A program made the position numbers and the translations under genes. Positions 7,988 through 15,464 of a DNA stretch of 20,557 nt are shown here, in pieces. This DNA is from Pseudomonadota bacterium (GTDB lineage: Bacteria > Pseudomonadota > Alphaproteobacteria > Rhizobiales > Hyphomicrobiaceae): assembly GCA_023410905.1 (NCBI GenBank), contig JAEYPL010000239.1, positions 1 through 20,557 on the forward strand. The letters are read 5' to 3'. Each line of letters begins with the position of its first letter. Position 1 is the first letter of the stretch. The notes under the pieces were generated by a model. It did not search any database. It was not told where the DNA came from and saw only the letters and a program-made list of their open reading frames with translations.

Positions 7988-8746
7988 CTACCCGCGGATC
8001 GAGAAGCCGCCGCAGACCGGGATCGCCGTGCCCGTCACGAAATCCGAGGCCGGCGCCGCCAGGAAGACCGCGATACCCGAGAAGTCCTCAGGCTTGCCCC
8101 AGCGCCCCGCCGGCGTGCGCGAGAGCACGTTCTCGTTCAGCCCCTCGATATCGACCCGCGCCCGCTGCGTCAGCTCGGTATCGATCCAGCCCGGCAGAAT
8201 GGAATTGACCTGGATGTTGTCCTTGGCCCACGCCGTCGCCAGCGCGCGCGTCATCTGCACGATACCGCCCTTGGAGGCCGCGTACGCGGTCGTCAGCGGC
8301 GCGCCGAACAGCGACATCATCGAACCGATGTTGATGATCTTGCCGCCGCCCGCCTTCTTCATTTCCGGATAGACGGCCTGCGAGCAATAGAAGGCGCCAT
8401 CGAGATTGATCGACAGGATCTCGCGCCATTCTCCGACCGTGTATGTCTCGGGCGCCTTCCGGATGTTGATGCCCGCGTTGTTCACGAGAATGTCGATGCG
8501 GCCCATCTGCTTTGCGGCATCCGCGACCATCTTCCGACATGAGGCCTCGTCGGCCACGTTCACTTCGACCACTGCCGTACGCACGCCGCGCTTCGCCAGC
8601 GCCGCCGCCGCGGCCTTCGACTTCTCCGCCTTGCGCGCGGCAATAACGATGTCGGCCCCCGCAGCAGCGAGCCCTTCGGCCATGCCGAGACCGATGCCGC
8701 CGTTGCCGCCCGTGATGAGCGCCACCTTACCCTTCAAATCGAACAT
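7988..8746 (-). CDS. SDR family NAD(P)-dependent oxidoreductase
   Basis: Classical short-chain dehydrogenase/reductase, 252 aa, the usual length. The dinucleotide-binding motif TGGNGGIG is at residues 12-19, NNAG lies in the middle, and the catalytic set Ser142, Tyr155 and Lys159 (YAASK) is intact. The ATG at 8746 has GAGGAGG seven bases upstream; the frame runs further 5' but only as a shadow of the thioesterase gene. Substrate is not readable from sequence: relatives are named glucose 1-dehydrogenase, 2-deoxy-D-gluconate 3-dehydrogenase (KduD-like) or 3-oxoacyl-ACP reductase. It follows the hotdog thioesterase on the same strand after a 94-bp gap, so the two may be co-transcribed, possibly acting on acyl-CoA or hydroxy-acid intermediates. 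Confidence 0.88.
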   Translation of the reverse strand: MFDLKGKVALITGGNGGIGLGMAEGLAAAGADIVIAARKAEKSKAAAAALAKRGVRTAVVEVNVADEASCRKMVADAAKQMGRIDILVNNAGINIRKAPETYTVGEWREILSINLDGAFYCSQAVYPEMKKAGGGKIINIGSMMSLFGAPLTTAYAASKGGIVQMTRALATAWAKDNIQVNSILPGWIDTELTQRARVDIEGLNENVLSRTPAGRWGKPEDFSGIAVFLAAPASDFVTGTAIPVCGGFSIRG

Positions 8747-8840
8747 GGGACCGCCTCCTCTGCTTTGTCTGGCTCTGCTTCGTCTGGCCGCCGGCTGCTT
8801 CCTATGATGCTCACGTTGTAGGGCCGGAGCATCGGCGCTG

Positions 8841-9266
8841 TCACCCTTTTGCCGGCCGTGGCTCCAACACCATCTGCGTCTGCGTGATGATGGCGACGAC
8901 ACCGCCATCGTTCTCGCGCGTGATCCGCGTCTGCCAGACCTGCGTGCGCCGTCCACGATGGATCGGCGTTGCCTCGCCGATAATCGTCGTGCCGACCGGC
9001 GCGCCCGATATGAAATTCGTCTTCGACTCGATCGTCGTCGTCGAATGCCCCTCCGGCAGATTGAGCACCGTGCCCGCCGCACCGAGCGTGTCGGCGAAGG
9101 CCATGATCGCCCCACCATGAATGGTCGCCGGCCGCGTGCATATTTCCGGCCTCACGACGAGATGCGCTCTGACACAGTCGCGCGTCGCCGCAACGAGCTC
9201 GATACCGAGAAGATCCGCGAAGGGCATGCGCAAGCTCTTGAGCCGCTCGAGTTCTGGTGTCGACAT
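8841..9266 (-). CDS. PaaI-family hotdog-fold thioesterase
   Basis: Acyl-CoA thioesterase of the PaaI/YdiI hotdog group, 141 aa, typical length, expected as a cytoplasmic tetramer. The hallmark IHGGAIMAFADT is at residues 49-60: His50-Gly-Gly and the acidic Asp59 correspond to the catalytic motif of the family. The later segment SKTNFISGAP matches the second beta-strand motif, and GRRTQVWQTRI the following strands. The start at ATG 9266 has AGGGAG about nine bases upstream. It heads a likely two-gene unit with the SDR gene and is divergent from the small membrane protein at 9443. Specificity (aromatic acyl-CoA, medium-chain, housekeeping) cannot be decided. Confidence 0.86.
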   Translation of the reverse strand: MSTPELERLKSLRMPFADLLGIELVAATRDCVRAHLVVRPEICTRPATIHGGAIMAFADTLGAAGTVLNLPEGHSTTTIESKTNFISGAPVGTTIIGEATPIHRGRRTQVWQTRITRENDGGVVAIITQTQMVLEPRPAKG

Positions 9267-9442
9267 GGTTGCTGCTCCCTGGCTCGTTCCGGTCTGTCAG
9301 TAGACTTCGTTTGTGCAAGCCTACTCAAGCTCGCACACCACGGCCAGCATCCCCGCGCAATTACCCGTCCGATCAAGGTCGGAACCCAGCCTGAGGCCGA
9401 GCGTTTTTACCCCATAACAAATGTTGCATAAGGAGATGAGAT

Positions 9443-9700
9443 ATGGCCGTTGATCATGACCGGCGTACTTCGCCGCACGAGTACCAGGACTACATCGACC
9501 GTGCACCGTCGACCGATGCGAGTGGTTGGGGTGTGATCCTTGGTATTGCCGCGCTTTTGGCGATCCTAGGCATGCTGTTCATCGGCATCGGGAACACGCC
9601 GACGACGCCAACCACTGAGCCGGCAATCGAGCGCACGACGCCGACCCCGATGCCTGCTCCGACTCCGGCACCGACGAACCCGTCGCCGGCGCCGAACTAA
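9443..9700 (+). CDS. Small single-pass membrane protein with Pro/Thr-rich tail
   Basis: 85-aa protein of unknown function. A polar N-terminus (1-27) is followed by one membrane helix (about 28-50, GWGVILGIAALLAILGMLFI) and a low-complexity tail of TP, PAP and APT units (52-85). The start is well supported: AAGGAG lies nine bases before the ATG. A terminator-like hairpin follows the stop, so this looks like a monocistronic real gene. The tail would probably face the periplasm. Small proteins of this build are common in Hyphomicrobiales but I know of no assigned role. Confidence 0.7.
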   Translation: MAVDHDRRTSPHEYQDYIDRAPSTDASGWGVILGIAALLAILGMLFIGIGNTPTTPTTEPAIERTTPTPMPAPTPAPTNPSPAPN

Positions 9701-9728
9701 CATCTCGGATGGCGCCAATCCGATGCTC

Positions 9729-9756
9729 GCAAGCCCTGGCCTCCGCCGGGGCTTGC
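9729..9756 (+). terminator. Hairpin terminator after the small membrane protein gene
   Basis: Perfect 8-bp stem GCAAGCCC (9729-9736) / GGGCTTGC (9749-9756) with a 12-base loop, about 30 bp after the stop codon at 9700. The downstream sequence TTGCGTT is only weakly T-rich. It separates this gene from the queC leader. Confidence 0.6.
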
Positions 9757-9776
9757 TTGCGTTCAGAGCCTTCGAA

Positions 9777-9839
9777 CACAGGAGTTGATCCGCAGCACAT
9801 GCGGGCGTAGTCCTCTGCCGTGTTCCCTGCGGAGGCTCG
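9777..9839 (+). promoter_or_regulatory. Structured leader of queC with competing pairings over the ribosome-binding site
   Basis: Several mutually exclusive pairings are visible. CCGCA (9790-9794) can pair with TGCGG (9800-9804), forming a small hairpin. CCGCAG (9790-9795) can instead pair with CTGCGG (9827-9832), which runs into the GGAGG Shine-Dalgarno (9831-9835). CCTC (9812-9815) can pair with GAGG (9832-9835), masking it. This layout would suit translational control. It does not match the preQ1-I consensus I know, and short GC-rich pairings arise by chance, so this is a hypothesis. Confidence 0.3.
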
Positions 9840-10553
9840 ATGACGACCCCTTCTGAGCGCACGGCGCTCGTACTTTTTTCCGGCGGGCAGGATTCGACCG
9901 TCTGCCTCGCCTCTGCGCTCAGCCGCTACGATCGCGTCGAGACCATCGGCTTCGACTATGGCCAGCGTCATCGTGTCGAACTCGAGCAGCGAGCTGTCGT
10001 CATAGCAGCCCTGCGCGAACGATTTCCCGATTGGGCCCCGCGCCTCGGCGAGGATCACGTTCTTTCGCTGCCGACACTCGCGCAGATCAGCGAGACGAGC
10101 CTCACGCGCGAAACCGAAATCGAGATGACGGCATCAGGCCTTCCGAGCACGTTCGTGCCAGGTCGCAATCTGCTCTTCTTCACCTACGCTGCGGCTCTCG
10201 CCTACCGACGTGGCATGGCGACGCTCGTCGGCGGCATGTGCGAGACCGACTATTCAGGCTATCCCGACTGCCGCAATGATACGCTGCAGACACTCGCGCG
10301 CGCATTGACGCTCGGTCTCGATCGACCGGTGGCGATCGATACGCCGCTCATGTACATCGACAAGGCCGGCACCTGGGCACTCGCTGAAACGCTCGGCGGC
10401 GCGGCACTCCTCGACATCATCGTCGAGCACACGCACTCCTGCTATCTCGGCGATCGCGCGACGCGCCATGCCTGGGGCTATGGCTGTGGCACCTGCCCTG
10501 CCTGTGAGCTGCGCGCCGGCGGTTTCGCGCGTTGGCAATCCGGACGCGGTTGA
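9840..10553 (+). CDS. queC: 7-cyano-7-deazaguanine synthase QueC
   Basis: ATP-dependent enzyme that turns 7-carboxy-7-deazaguanine plus ammonia into preQ0, the precursor of queuosine in tRNA (EC 6.3.4.20). At 237 aa it has normal length. The N-terminal PP-loop SGGQDS is at residues 14-19; the FDYGQRHRVEL segment, the VPGRNLLFFTYAAALAY helix and GGMCETDYSGYPDCR substrate motif follow. The C-terminal zinc site is complete with Cys201, Cys216, Cys219 and Cys222 (GCGTCPAC). The ATG at 9840 is preceded by GGAGG with a four-base spacer. No queD, queE or queF is adjacent, so it stands alone here. Its stop lies three bases from that of the convergent Sel1-like gene. Confidence 0.95.
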   Translation: MTTPSERTALVLFSGGQDSTVCLASALSRYDRVETIGFDYGQRHRVELEQRAVVIAALRERFPDWAPRLGEDHVLSLPTLAQISETSLTRETEIEMTASGLPSTFVPGRNLLFFTYAAALAYRRGMATLVGGMCETDYSGYPDCRNDTLQTLARALTLGLDRPVAIDTPLMYIDKAGTWALAETLGGAALLDIIVEHTHSCYLGDRATRHAWGYGCGTCPACELRAGGFARWQSGRG

Positions 10554-10556
10554 GGC

Positions 10557-11453
10557 TCAGCGGCCACCCAACCGCGCAAGGCGGGCCGCCGCTTCCGGCG
10601 CACCGAGTTCACTTGCCTTCGCGTACCACTGGCGGGCCTGCGCAACATCAGGCTGCAAGCCAACGACCTTGAGCCGCGACAGCTCGTGCGGGTCATACGT
10701 CCCCGCGAGTGCAAGCGCACTCTCGGCGAGGCCCGCTTCCGCGGCCCGGCGGAACAACGCCCGTGCCGGTTGAATATTGCCTTGGCTCAGCAGCTCCTTG
10801 CCCTTGGCGTGCAGACCAAGCGCGCGATCACGCTCCGGGCTTGACTGCGGCTCCGGCTGTGGCAAGGGCTCGAGCGGCCGCGCCAGTGCCGCGACCACGC
10901 TCGGTGCCTGCTTGGGCTGCGCCTGCTGCTGCGTCGAAGGCGCAATAAGCTGCACCGGGCCCACGACCAGCGCCGTCTTGGCTTCGGTCAGCACTTTGCC
11001 CTCGATCGTCACCAGCGAAATGACGACGTCCCATCGCCCTTGCTGAAGGCCGACCGGCAGAACAATGCCGAGGCTCGCAAGTCCAGCCAGCGGAATAGCC
11101 CATGCACCCGGGCTGATCGCATGTCCCTCGCTCAGCGTCGCCGCGTTCGGCAAGCCGCGAATGCGCACGAAGCTATTGCGGATCAGCGCATCCTGCGGCC
11201 CCACCTGGATCGGCAACGGGCTTTTCGATGCCGGCTCGGCCAGCATGACCGGCGCTACATTGAGAAAGAACTCCTGCTGCTGGGCCTGCGCCGGCGCAGG
11301 CAGTCCACATTGCAGCGGCTCGCTCATCAGGAGCGCCGTGGCGGCGAGCGCCGCGAATGCCAATCGACGCGGTGATGTCCGGCGGGCACGCGTTGAGCGT
11401 ACCGCGGGCGGCTTCGGCCAATGCCTTGTCCGGCGTTGTTGCTGCGTACGCAA
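10557..11453 (-). CDS. Exported protein with Sel1-like repeats, function unknown
   Basis: From the TTG at 11453 the protein is 298 aa. It has a long basic N-region, a hydrophobic core (LAFAALAATALLM) and probable cleavage near AQA, then a beta-rich domain around GPQDALIRNSFVRIRGLPNA and SEGHAISPGAWAIPL, a Gln/Pro-rich linker, and a C-terminal pair of Sel1-like (TPR-type) repeats: NIQPARALFRRAAEAG and DVAQARQWYAKASELG. Similar two-part proteins occur as hypotheticals in Hyphomicrobiales; repeats of this type usually bind other proteins. The start is the weak point: there is no ATG or GTG before the signal peptide, so TTG 11453 was chosen because GGGGAGG sits six bases upstream; TTG 11516 and 11363 are alternatives. 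The region upstream shows coding-type bias in another frame. It lies 133 bp downstream of the TAXI gene and may share its transcript. Confidence 0.68.
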   Translation of the reverse strand: MRTQQQRRTRHWPKPPAVRSTRARRTSPRRLAFAALAATALLMSEPLQCGLPAPAQAQQQEFFLNVAPVMLAEPASKSPLPIQVGPQDALIRNSFVRIRGLPNAATLSEGHAISPGAWAIPLAGLASLGIVLPVGLQQGRWDVVISLVTIEGKVLTEAKTALVVGPVQLIAPSTQQQAQPKQAPSVVAALARPLEPLPQPEPQSSPERDRALGLHAKGKELLSQGNIQPARALFRRAAEAGLAESALALAGTYDPHELSRLKVVGLQPDVAQARQWYAKASELGAPEAAARLARLGGR

Positions 11454-11586
11454 CGCTCGCCTCCCCTCCCTCGATGGTCCAGATCGTCGTCCGGGCTTCT
11501 GACGTCCCGCTGGCAACTCGTGTCACGATTCCAAAATTCGCTAAACTGCGATGCCCGCATCCCGAGCGAACGGCTCGTTCCTCGCG

Positions 11587-12771
11587 CTAACGCCTCTGCT
11601 TGCTCCACTCGAGAAACTGGCGGAACAACCGATCCTGCTCTGCGGGATCGAGGGGCGCAGCCTTCGCCGCCTGCGTTCGCGCCATCGACGTGTCGATGCT
11701 GGACGTCGTCGTCGCGTGCGCCTTGTCGAGCAACTCCTGAGCCGCCGGAAACCGCGTCCAGCCGGGAATGGTCCCGGCAATATTCATTTCCTTCCACTTC
11801 GGCTGGTAGGGCGGCTGGCGCAGCCTGTCGAACCGCTCGAAGAGATACTCGATGAAGCGGACACACCGGCGATAGCGATCGCCATTGATGTTCGGGTTCC
11901 AGTTGAAGACCGCGAGCAGCGCCATCACCGAGATGGTCGACACCGACTGTCCTTTGGGAATGAGGTTCGGATAGTCCGCATTCGTGAGCTCGGCCGGCAC
12001 ATAATAGTCCTCGAACTTCTCGCTGAACTCCATCGGCAGGAACTTGAAACCGGGCTCCGGCTTGATGTTCGTGAACAGCGAGTTCGGCTTGCCGACCACG
12101 TGGATGATGGCGGCAATCTCACCCTTCTTCATGCCTTCGAGCGCGATGGCGTTGTTCAGGTACAAGCGCTCGACCTCGAGGCCGAGGCGATCGAACACGA
12201 TCCCACCGGTGTAGTTGGCCGCGCTGCCGACCGTATTGAAATTGACCTTCTTGCCCCTCAGATCCTCGATCGAGTTGATCTCCGGACGAGCGTAGATGTG
12301 CAATTCACCCTGGAACATCGGCATGACGTAGTTCACACGCCTCTCGATGTTCGGAATCTTCAGCACGTTCTTGTAATGGTCGAGCACATCCGCGTAAGTG
12401 ATCGCGAAGTCGACGCCCTTGAGATAGATGAGATCGCTGACATTGCCGACGGCGCCGAAGGTGATCATCGGGACGACACGCAGGTTGTCGCCATCATCGA
12501 GCGCGCGGGCGAGATCGGCCGCGTAATTGACGAACGTCCCCTCCAGGAGGCCGCCCGCGAGGCCTATGGTCCAGTTGTTGATGACCGCGGCCCGCTCGTT
12601 CTCGTCGTATGTGACGGGCTTCGGCGGCACGGGCAGCGCCCGCTTGGGGACGCCCTTACCTTGTGCCTGAGCAATAACGATTGGGCTATACTGCTGCTGA
12701 GCGCTCGCGGGAGCCAAACCGAGCAACCCGCTGATGACAAAAGCCGCTGCGCCTACGAAAAGTGCACGCAC
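11587..12771 (-). CDS. TAXI-family TRAP transporter substrate-binding protein (orphan)
   Basis: Periplasmic binding protein of the TAXI (TRAP-associated extracytoplasmic immunogenic) family, 394 aa from the GTG at 12771. That start gives a compact signal peptide (MRALFVGAAAFVISGLLGL, cleavage near ASA, residue 24) and has GAGGGG five bases upstream; an in-frame GTG at 12840 would add a basic extension. Family features: GGLLEGTFVNYAADLARAL near the mature N-terminus, DFAITYADVLDHY, INSIEDLRGKKVNFNTVGS, a typical TAXI segment, and FDRLGLEVERL. The protein is longer than the roughly 320 aa of many TAXI proteins, with an added C-terminal region (WKEMNIAGTIPGWTRFPAAQ). No DctQM-type fused permease is encoded nearby, so the membrane partner is elsewhere or this acts as a sensor-type binding protein. 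Ligand unknown. Confidence 0.84.
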   Translation of the reverse strand: MRALFVGAAAFVISGLLGLAPASAQQQYSPIVIAQAQGKGVPKRALPVPPKPVTYDENERAAVINNWTIGLAGGLLEGTFVNYAADLARALDDGDNLRVVPMITFGAVGNVSDLIYLKGVDFAITYADVLDHYKNVLKIPNIERRVNYVMPMFQGELHIYARPEINSIEDLRGKKVNFNTVGSAANYTGGIVFDRLGLEVERLYLNNAIALEGMKKGEIAAIIHVVGKPNSLFTNIKPEPGFKFLPMEFSEKFEDYYVPAELTNADYPNLIPKGQSVSTISVMALLAVFNWNPNINGDRYRRCVRFIEYLFERFDRLRQPPYQPKWKEMNIAGTIPGWTRFPAAQELLDKAHATTTSSIDTSMARTQAAKAAPLDPAEQDRLFRQFLEWSKQRR

Positions 12772-12845
12772 ACCGCATCCCCTCGATAATTCCCTCCGAC
12801 GACCCAGGTGCGCTCTTTTGATTTGGCGTTGCCTGGACACAACTA

Positions 12846-12935
12846 TTTCAATGTTTCAATGTGGCAATGATGTGATCCGAGCACCGATTTATGGCGCGAT
12901 CGGAACATTTGATCGGTTTCGCGCACACAGATCGG
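12846..12935. promoter_or_regulatory. Repeat-rich divergent promoter region between TAXI and malY-like genes
   Basis: The 272 bp between 12772 and 13043 hold no gene. Within it are a tandem TTTCAATG repeat (12846-12861), three copies of GATCGG (12898-12903, 12911-12916, 12930-12935), and an inverted repeat GCGCGA (12894-12899) / TCGCGC (12919-12924). This is the most AT-rich stretch nearby and must contain both divergent promoters. The symmetric element could be an operator; no regulator gene is adjacent. Confidence 0.35.
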
Positions 12936-13043
12936 GCGTTAATGCGACGCCTGCATGGCGGCGGCGCGATTGCACGACTTGACCATAAGCAGGGCGGCAC
13001 GCATCAGTAGCTGTTTCGTCGTCCCCCGGGAGCCCGCGCAACC

Positions 13044-14228
13044 ATGTTCGATTTCGACCGCGTCATTCAGCGCCGCGGCACTCACTCGTCCAAATGGGAC
13101 AACATCGCGAAGCTCTCCGGCATTACGGCGCTCGACGCCATCCCCATGTGGGTCGCCGACATGGACTTCGTCGCGCCGCCGGGCGTGACCGCCGCATTGA
13201 CCGCCGAGGTCGAACGCGGAACGCACGGCTATTACGCCGACACCGGCAGTTGGGCCGAGGCGCTCGCCGATTGGATGGCCCGCCGCCATGGCCTCAAGGT
13301 CGACCCGGCCTGGGTCAGCCCGACGCCGGGCATCGTCTCGGGCCTCGGCCTTATTCTCCAGGCGCTGACCGAGCCCGGCGACGAGGTCGTCGTCTTCCCG
13401 CCCGTCTATCATGCCTTCCGGCGCATCATCGTCGCCAATCAGCGGCGCATCTTCGATGCCGATCTGGTCGAGGCCAACGGCCGCTATGCCATGGACCTCG
13501 ACGCCCTCGCCGCCAAGCTCACACCGCGCACGAAGATCGTCTTCCTGTGCAGCCCGCACAATCCCGGCGGCACGGTGTGGTCGCCGGCCGAGTTGCAGGC
13601 GCTCGCCATCTTCTGCGCCAAGCACAATCTCATTCTCGTCTCGGACGAGATCCACTGCGATCTCGTCTTTCCCGGCGCGCGCCATACGCCGACGCTGACG
13701 GCCGCACCGGAAATCGCCGATCGCCTCATTACATGCGTCGCCGCGACCAAGACCTTCAACCTCGCCGGCGCGCACGTCGGTGCCTGCTTCACCTCCAACG
13801 CCGATTTCAAGAAGCGCCTCGATGCGCGCATCATGGCCTCGGGTGTCGGCTCCTATAACTCCTTCGGCATGATCGCCACTGAGGCCGCCTGGCGCACGGG
13901 CGAAGCCTGGCTCGATGCGCTCCTCCCCTATCTGGCGCGCAACCGCGATGTACTGCACGCCGGTGTCGAAGCTGCCATTCCCGGCGCCCGCGCCATGAAG
14001 CTCGATGCGACCTATCTCTCCTGGATCGACTTCGCCGGCACCGGCCTCTCACCCGAGGACGTCAGCGGCCGCGTAAAAAAGGCGCGGATCTTCGCGAGCC
14101 CTGGCGAACAGTTCGGCCCCGGCGGCACGACGCGCCTGCGCTTCAACTTCGCGACGCCGCGATCGATCCTCGAGGAAGCCATCGGCCGCCTCGATGAGGC
14201 ATTCCGCGATCTGCGAACGGGGCGCTGA
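13044..14228 (+). CDS. patB: MalY/PatB-family PLP-dependent cystathionine beta-lyase
   Basis: Cytoplasmic fold-type I PLP enzyme, 394 aa, normal for the MalY/PatB C-S lyases, which split cystathionine or S-substituted cysteines into pyruvate, ammonia and a thiol. Signatures: N-terminal WDNIAKLSGITALDAIPMWVADMDF, GYYADTGSWAEALADWMARRHG, CSPHNPGGTVWSPAEL (PLP site), SDEIHCDL (Asp to the pyridine nitrogen), AATKTFNLAG with the Schiff-base Lys236, and the C-terminal TTRLRFNFATPRSIL with the carboxylate-binding Arg. The ATG at 13044 has only a weak GGGAG upstream. The gamma-glutamyl hydrolase gene starts 22 bp after its stop, suggesting an operon. The symbol is at family level: MalY also acts as a regulator in E. 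coli, and true substrate is unknown. Confidence 0.84.
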   Translation: MFDFDRVIQRRGTHSSKWDNIAKLSGITALDAIPMWVADMDFVAPPGVTAALTAEVERGTHGYYADTGSWAEALADWMARRHGLKVDPAWVSPTPGIVSGLGLILQALTEPGDEVVVFPPVYHAFRRIIVANQRRIFDADLVEANGRYAMDLDALAAKLTPRTKIVFLCSPHNPGGTVWSPAELQALAIFCAKHNLILVSDEIHCDLVFPGARHTPTLTAAPEIADRLITCVAATKTFNLAGAHVGACFTSNADFKKRLDARIMASGVGSYNSFGMIATEAAWRTGEAWLDALLPYLARNRDVLHAGVEAAIPGARAMKLDATYLSWIDFAGTGLSPEDVSGRVKKARIFASPGEQFGPGGTTRLRFNFATPRSILEEAIGRLDEAFRDLRTGR

Positions 14229-14250
14229 GACCGATGGCGGGGACTCTCCG

Positions 14251-15018
14251 ATGAAACCCGTGGTTGGCGTGATCGGCAATGCGCATTTCGTCGAGAACCG
14301 CTTTGCGGCCCAACTCGTCGGCGAGCGCAATCTTCGCGCCGTGGCCGAGGTTGCCGGCGCCTTGCCCATCATGTTCGCGGGCGCGCCGGAGATCACCGAT
14401 CTCGGCGCACTTCTCGAAATCGTCGACGGCATTCTGCTGACCGGCGCGCGCGCCAACGTGCACCCGACGCGCTATCGCATGGACCCGCACGTCGGCTATG
14501 AGCCTTATGACGAGCGCCGCGATACTATTGCACTGGCCCTGCTCGAAGCGTGCGTCGCGAGCGGCAAACCCATCTTCGGCATCTGCCGCGGCTTCCAGGA
14601 AATGAACGTCGCCTTCGGCGGCTCGCTGCATCCCGAGATCCGCGAGATCCCCGGCCGCCTCAATCATCGCATGCCGCGGCTCGAGAATGGCGAGATCCAC
14701 CCGGATCAGGCAGTCGTCTTCGCCGAGCGCCACGATGTCACGCTCATGCCGGGCGGCACCTTCGCAACGCTTCTCGGGCGCGAGACCATCCGCGTGAACT
14801 CGCTGCATGGCCAGGGCATCCTCGACCCCGGCGAGCGCGTCGTCATCGAAGGTATCGCCGAGGACGGCACGATCGAAGCGATCCGCATCGCGGATGCGCC
14901 GGGTTTCGCGCTCGGTGTCCAGTGGCACGCCGAGTACGAGGCGCACTCCAATAGCGTCAACAAGACCCTCTTCGAAGCCTTTGGCGACGCCCTCCGCGCA
15001 CACAAGGCTAACCGCTAG
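14251..15018 (+). CDS. Class C26 gamma-glutamyl hydrolase (glutamine amidotransferase-like, PuuD type)
   Basis: Class I glutamine amidotransferase-like hydrolase of peptidase family C26, 255 aa, close to E. coli PuuD (gamma-glutamyl-GABA hydrolase, 254 aa). The catalytic triad is visible: Cys112 in the nucleophile elbow GICRGFQEMNVAFGG, His226 and Glu228 in VQWHAEYEA. The typical early segment DGILLTGARANVHPTRY and NSLHGQGI are also present. In most PuuD proteins the early motif reads GG-D-P; here it is TGARANVHP, a modest variation. The ATG at 14251 gives the expected MKPVVGVIG start with GGGGA upstream; the frame extends 19 codons into the previous gene. Co-transcribed with the PLP lyase. 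Likely substrates are gamma-glutamyl amides or peptides; polyamine catabolism genes are not present here. Confidence 0.86.
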   Translation: MKPVVGVIGNAHFVENRFAAQLVGERNLRAVAEVAGALPIMFAGAPEITDLGALLEIVDGILLTGARANVHPTRYRMDPHVGYEPYDERRDTIALALLEACVASGKPIFGICRGFQEMNVAFGGSLHPEIREIPGRLNHRMPRLENGEIHPDQAVVFAERHDVTLMPGGTFATLLGRETIRVNSLHGQGILDPGERVVIEGIAEDGTIEAIRIADAPGFALGVQWHAEYEAHSNSVNKTLFEAFGDALRAHKANR

Positions 15019-15098
15019 CTCGCATTCATTTCGCACCCGATCACTTCGCGCAGCACTCAACATCGGGCTGCTTGGCCATTTCCGCCTGGGCGATGGGC

Positions 15099-15428
15099 TC
15101 ATCGATCTCCGAAAATTTCCTTGCGATAGCGCTTCAGGTCTTCCTCAGTGCGGCCCCTCTCCCGCTCGGAGTACTCGACGGCATCTTGAATGCGGCGTTC
15201 GTGCTCCTCGTGGATTTTCCGGCTTCGGACCTGAGGACCCGTCTCCCTGAGGCCGAGAACAGGTCCGAAGATGAAGAGCAGTAATGCGATAGCGATTACG
15301 CCCAACACTATTCCCCCGACGAAACCGCCGCGTTGCGGTTTCGAGCGGGCCACACGAGGGCGGGCGTCACCACGGTCAGCCATGAGGCGCATACCTGAAT
15401 TCGGCTCGAGTGAAGCCAAACCTTCCAT
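15099..15428 (-). CDS. Small hypothetical membrane protein at the end of the hyu operon
   Basis: 109-aa protein of unknown function. It has a basic N-terminal stretch, one strong membrane helix (about residues 35-60, GGFVGGIVLGVIAIALLLFIF) and a highly charged C-terminal helix rich in Glu and Arg (ERRIQDAVEYSERERGRTEE), likely a coiled coil. The ATG at 15428 has GAAGGG three bases upstream; ATG 15383 (MADRGDARPRV) is a plausible alternative. The gene follows the alpha/beta hydrolase stop after 36 bp, so it is probably the last gene of that transcript. It converges on the C26 hydrolase with 80 bp between, in which I see no clear terminator. Confidence 0.58.
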   Translation of the reverse strand: MEGLASLEPNSGMRLMADRGDARPRVARSKPQRGGFVGGIVLGVIAIALLLFIFGPVLGLRETGPQVRSRKIHEEHERRIQDAVEYSERERGRTEEDLKRYRKEIFGDR

Positions 15429-15464
15429 TAGCCCTTCGAGGAAACTCGTCGTGGCTTTCGCTCC

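Noticed and set aside
8747..9118. N-terminal extension of the SDR frame upstream of 8746
   Set aside because: It lies over the thioesterase gene in another frame, is Arg-rich, and the ATG at 8746 has a strong Shine-Dalgarno and the canonical SDR N-terminus.
9777..9839. preQ1-I riboswitch before queC
   Set aside because: I looked for the preQ1-I core and its A-rich tail and did not find them; only a generic structured leader is reported.
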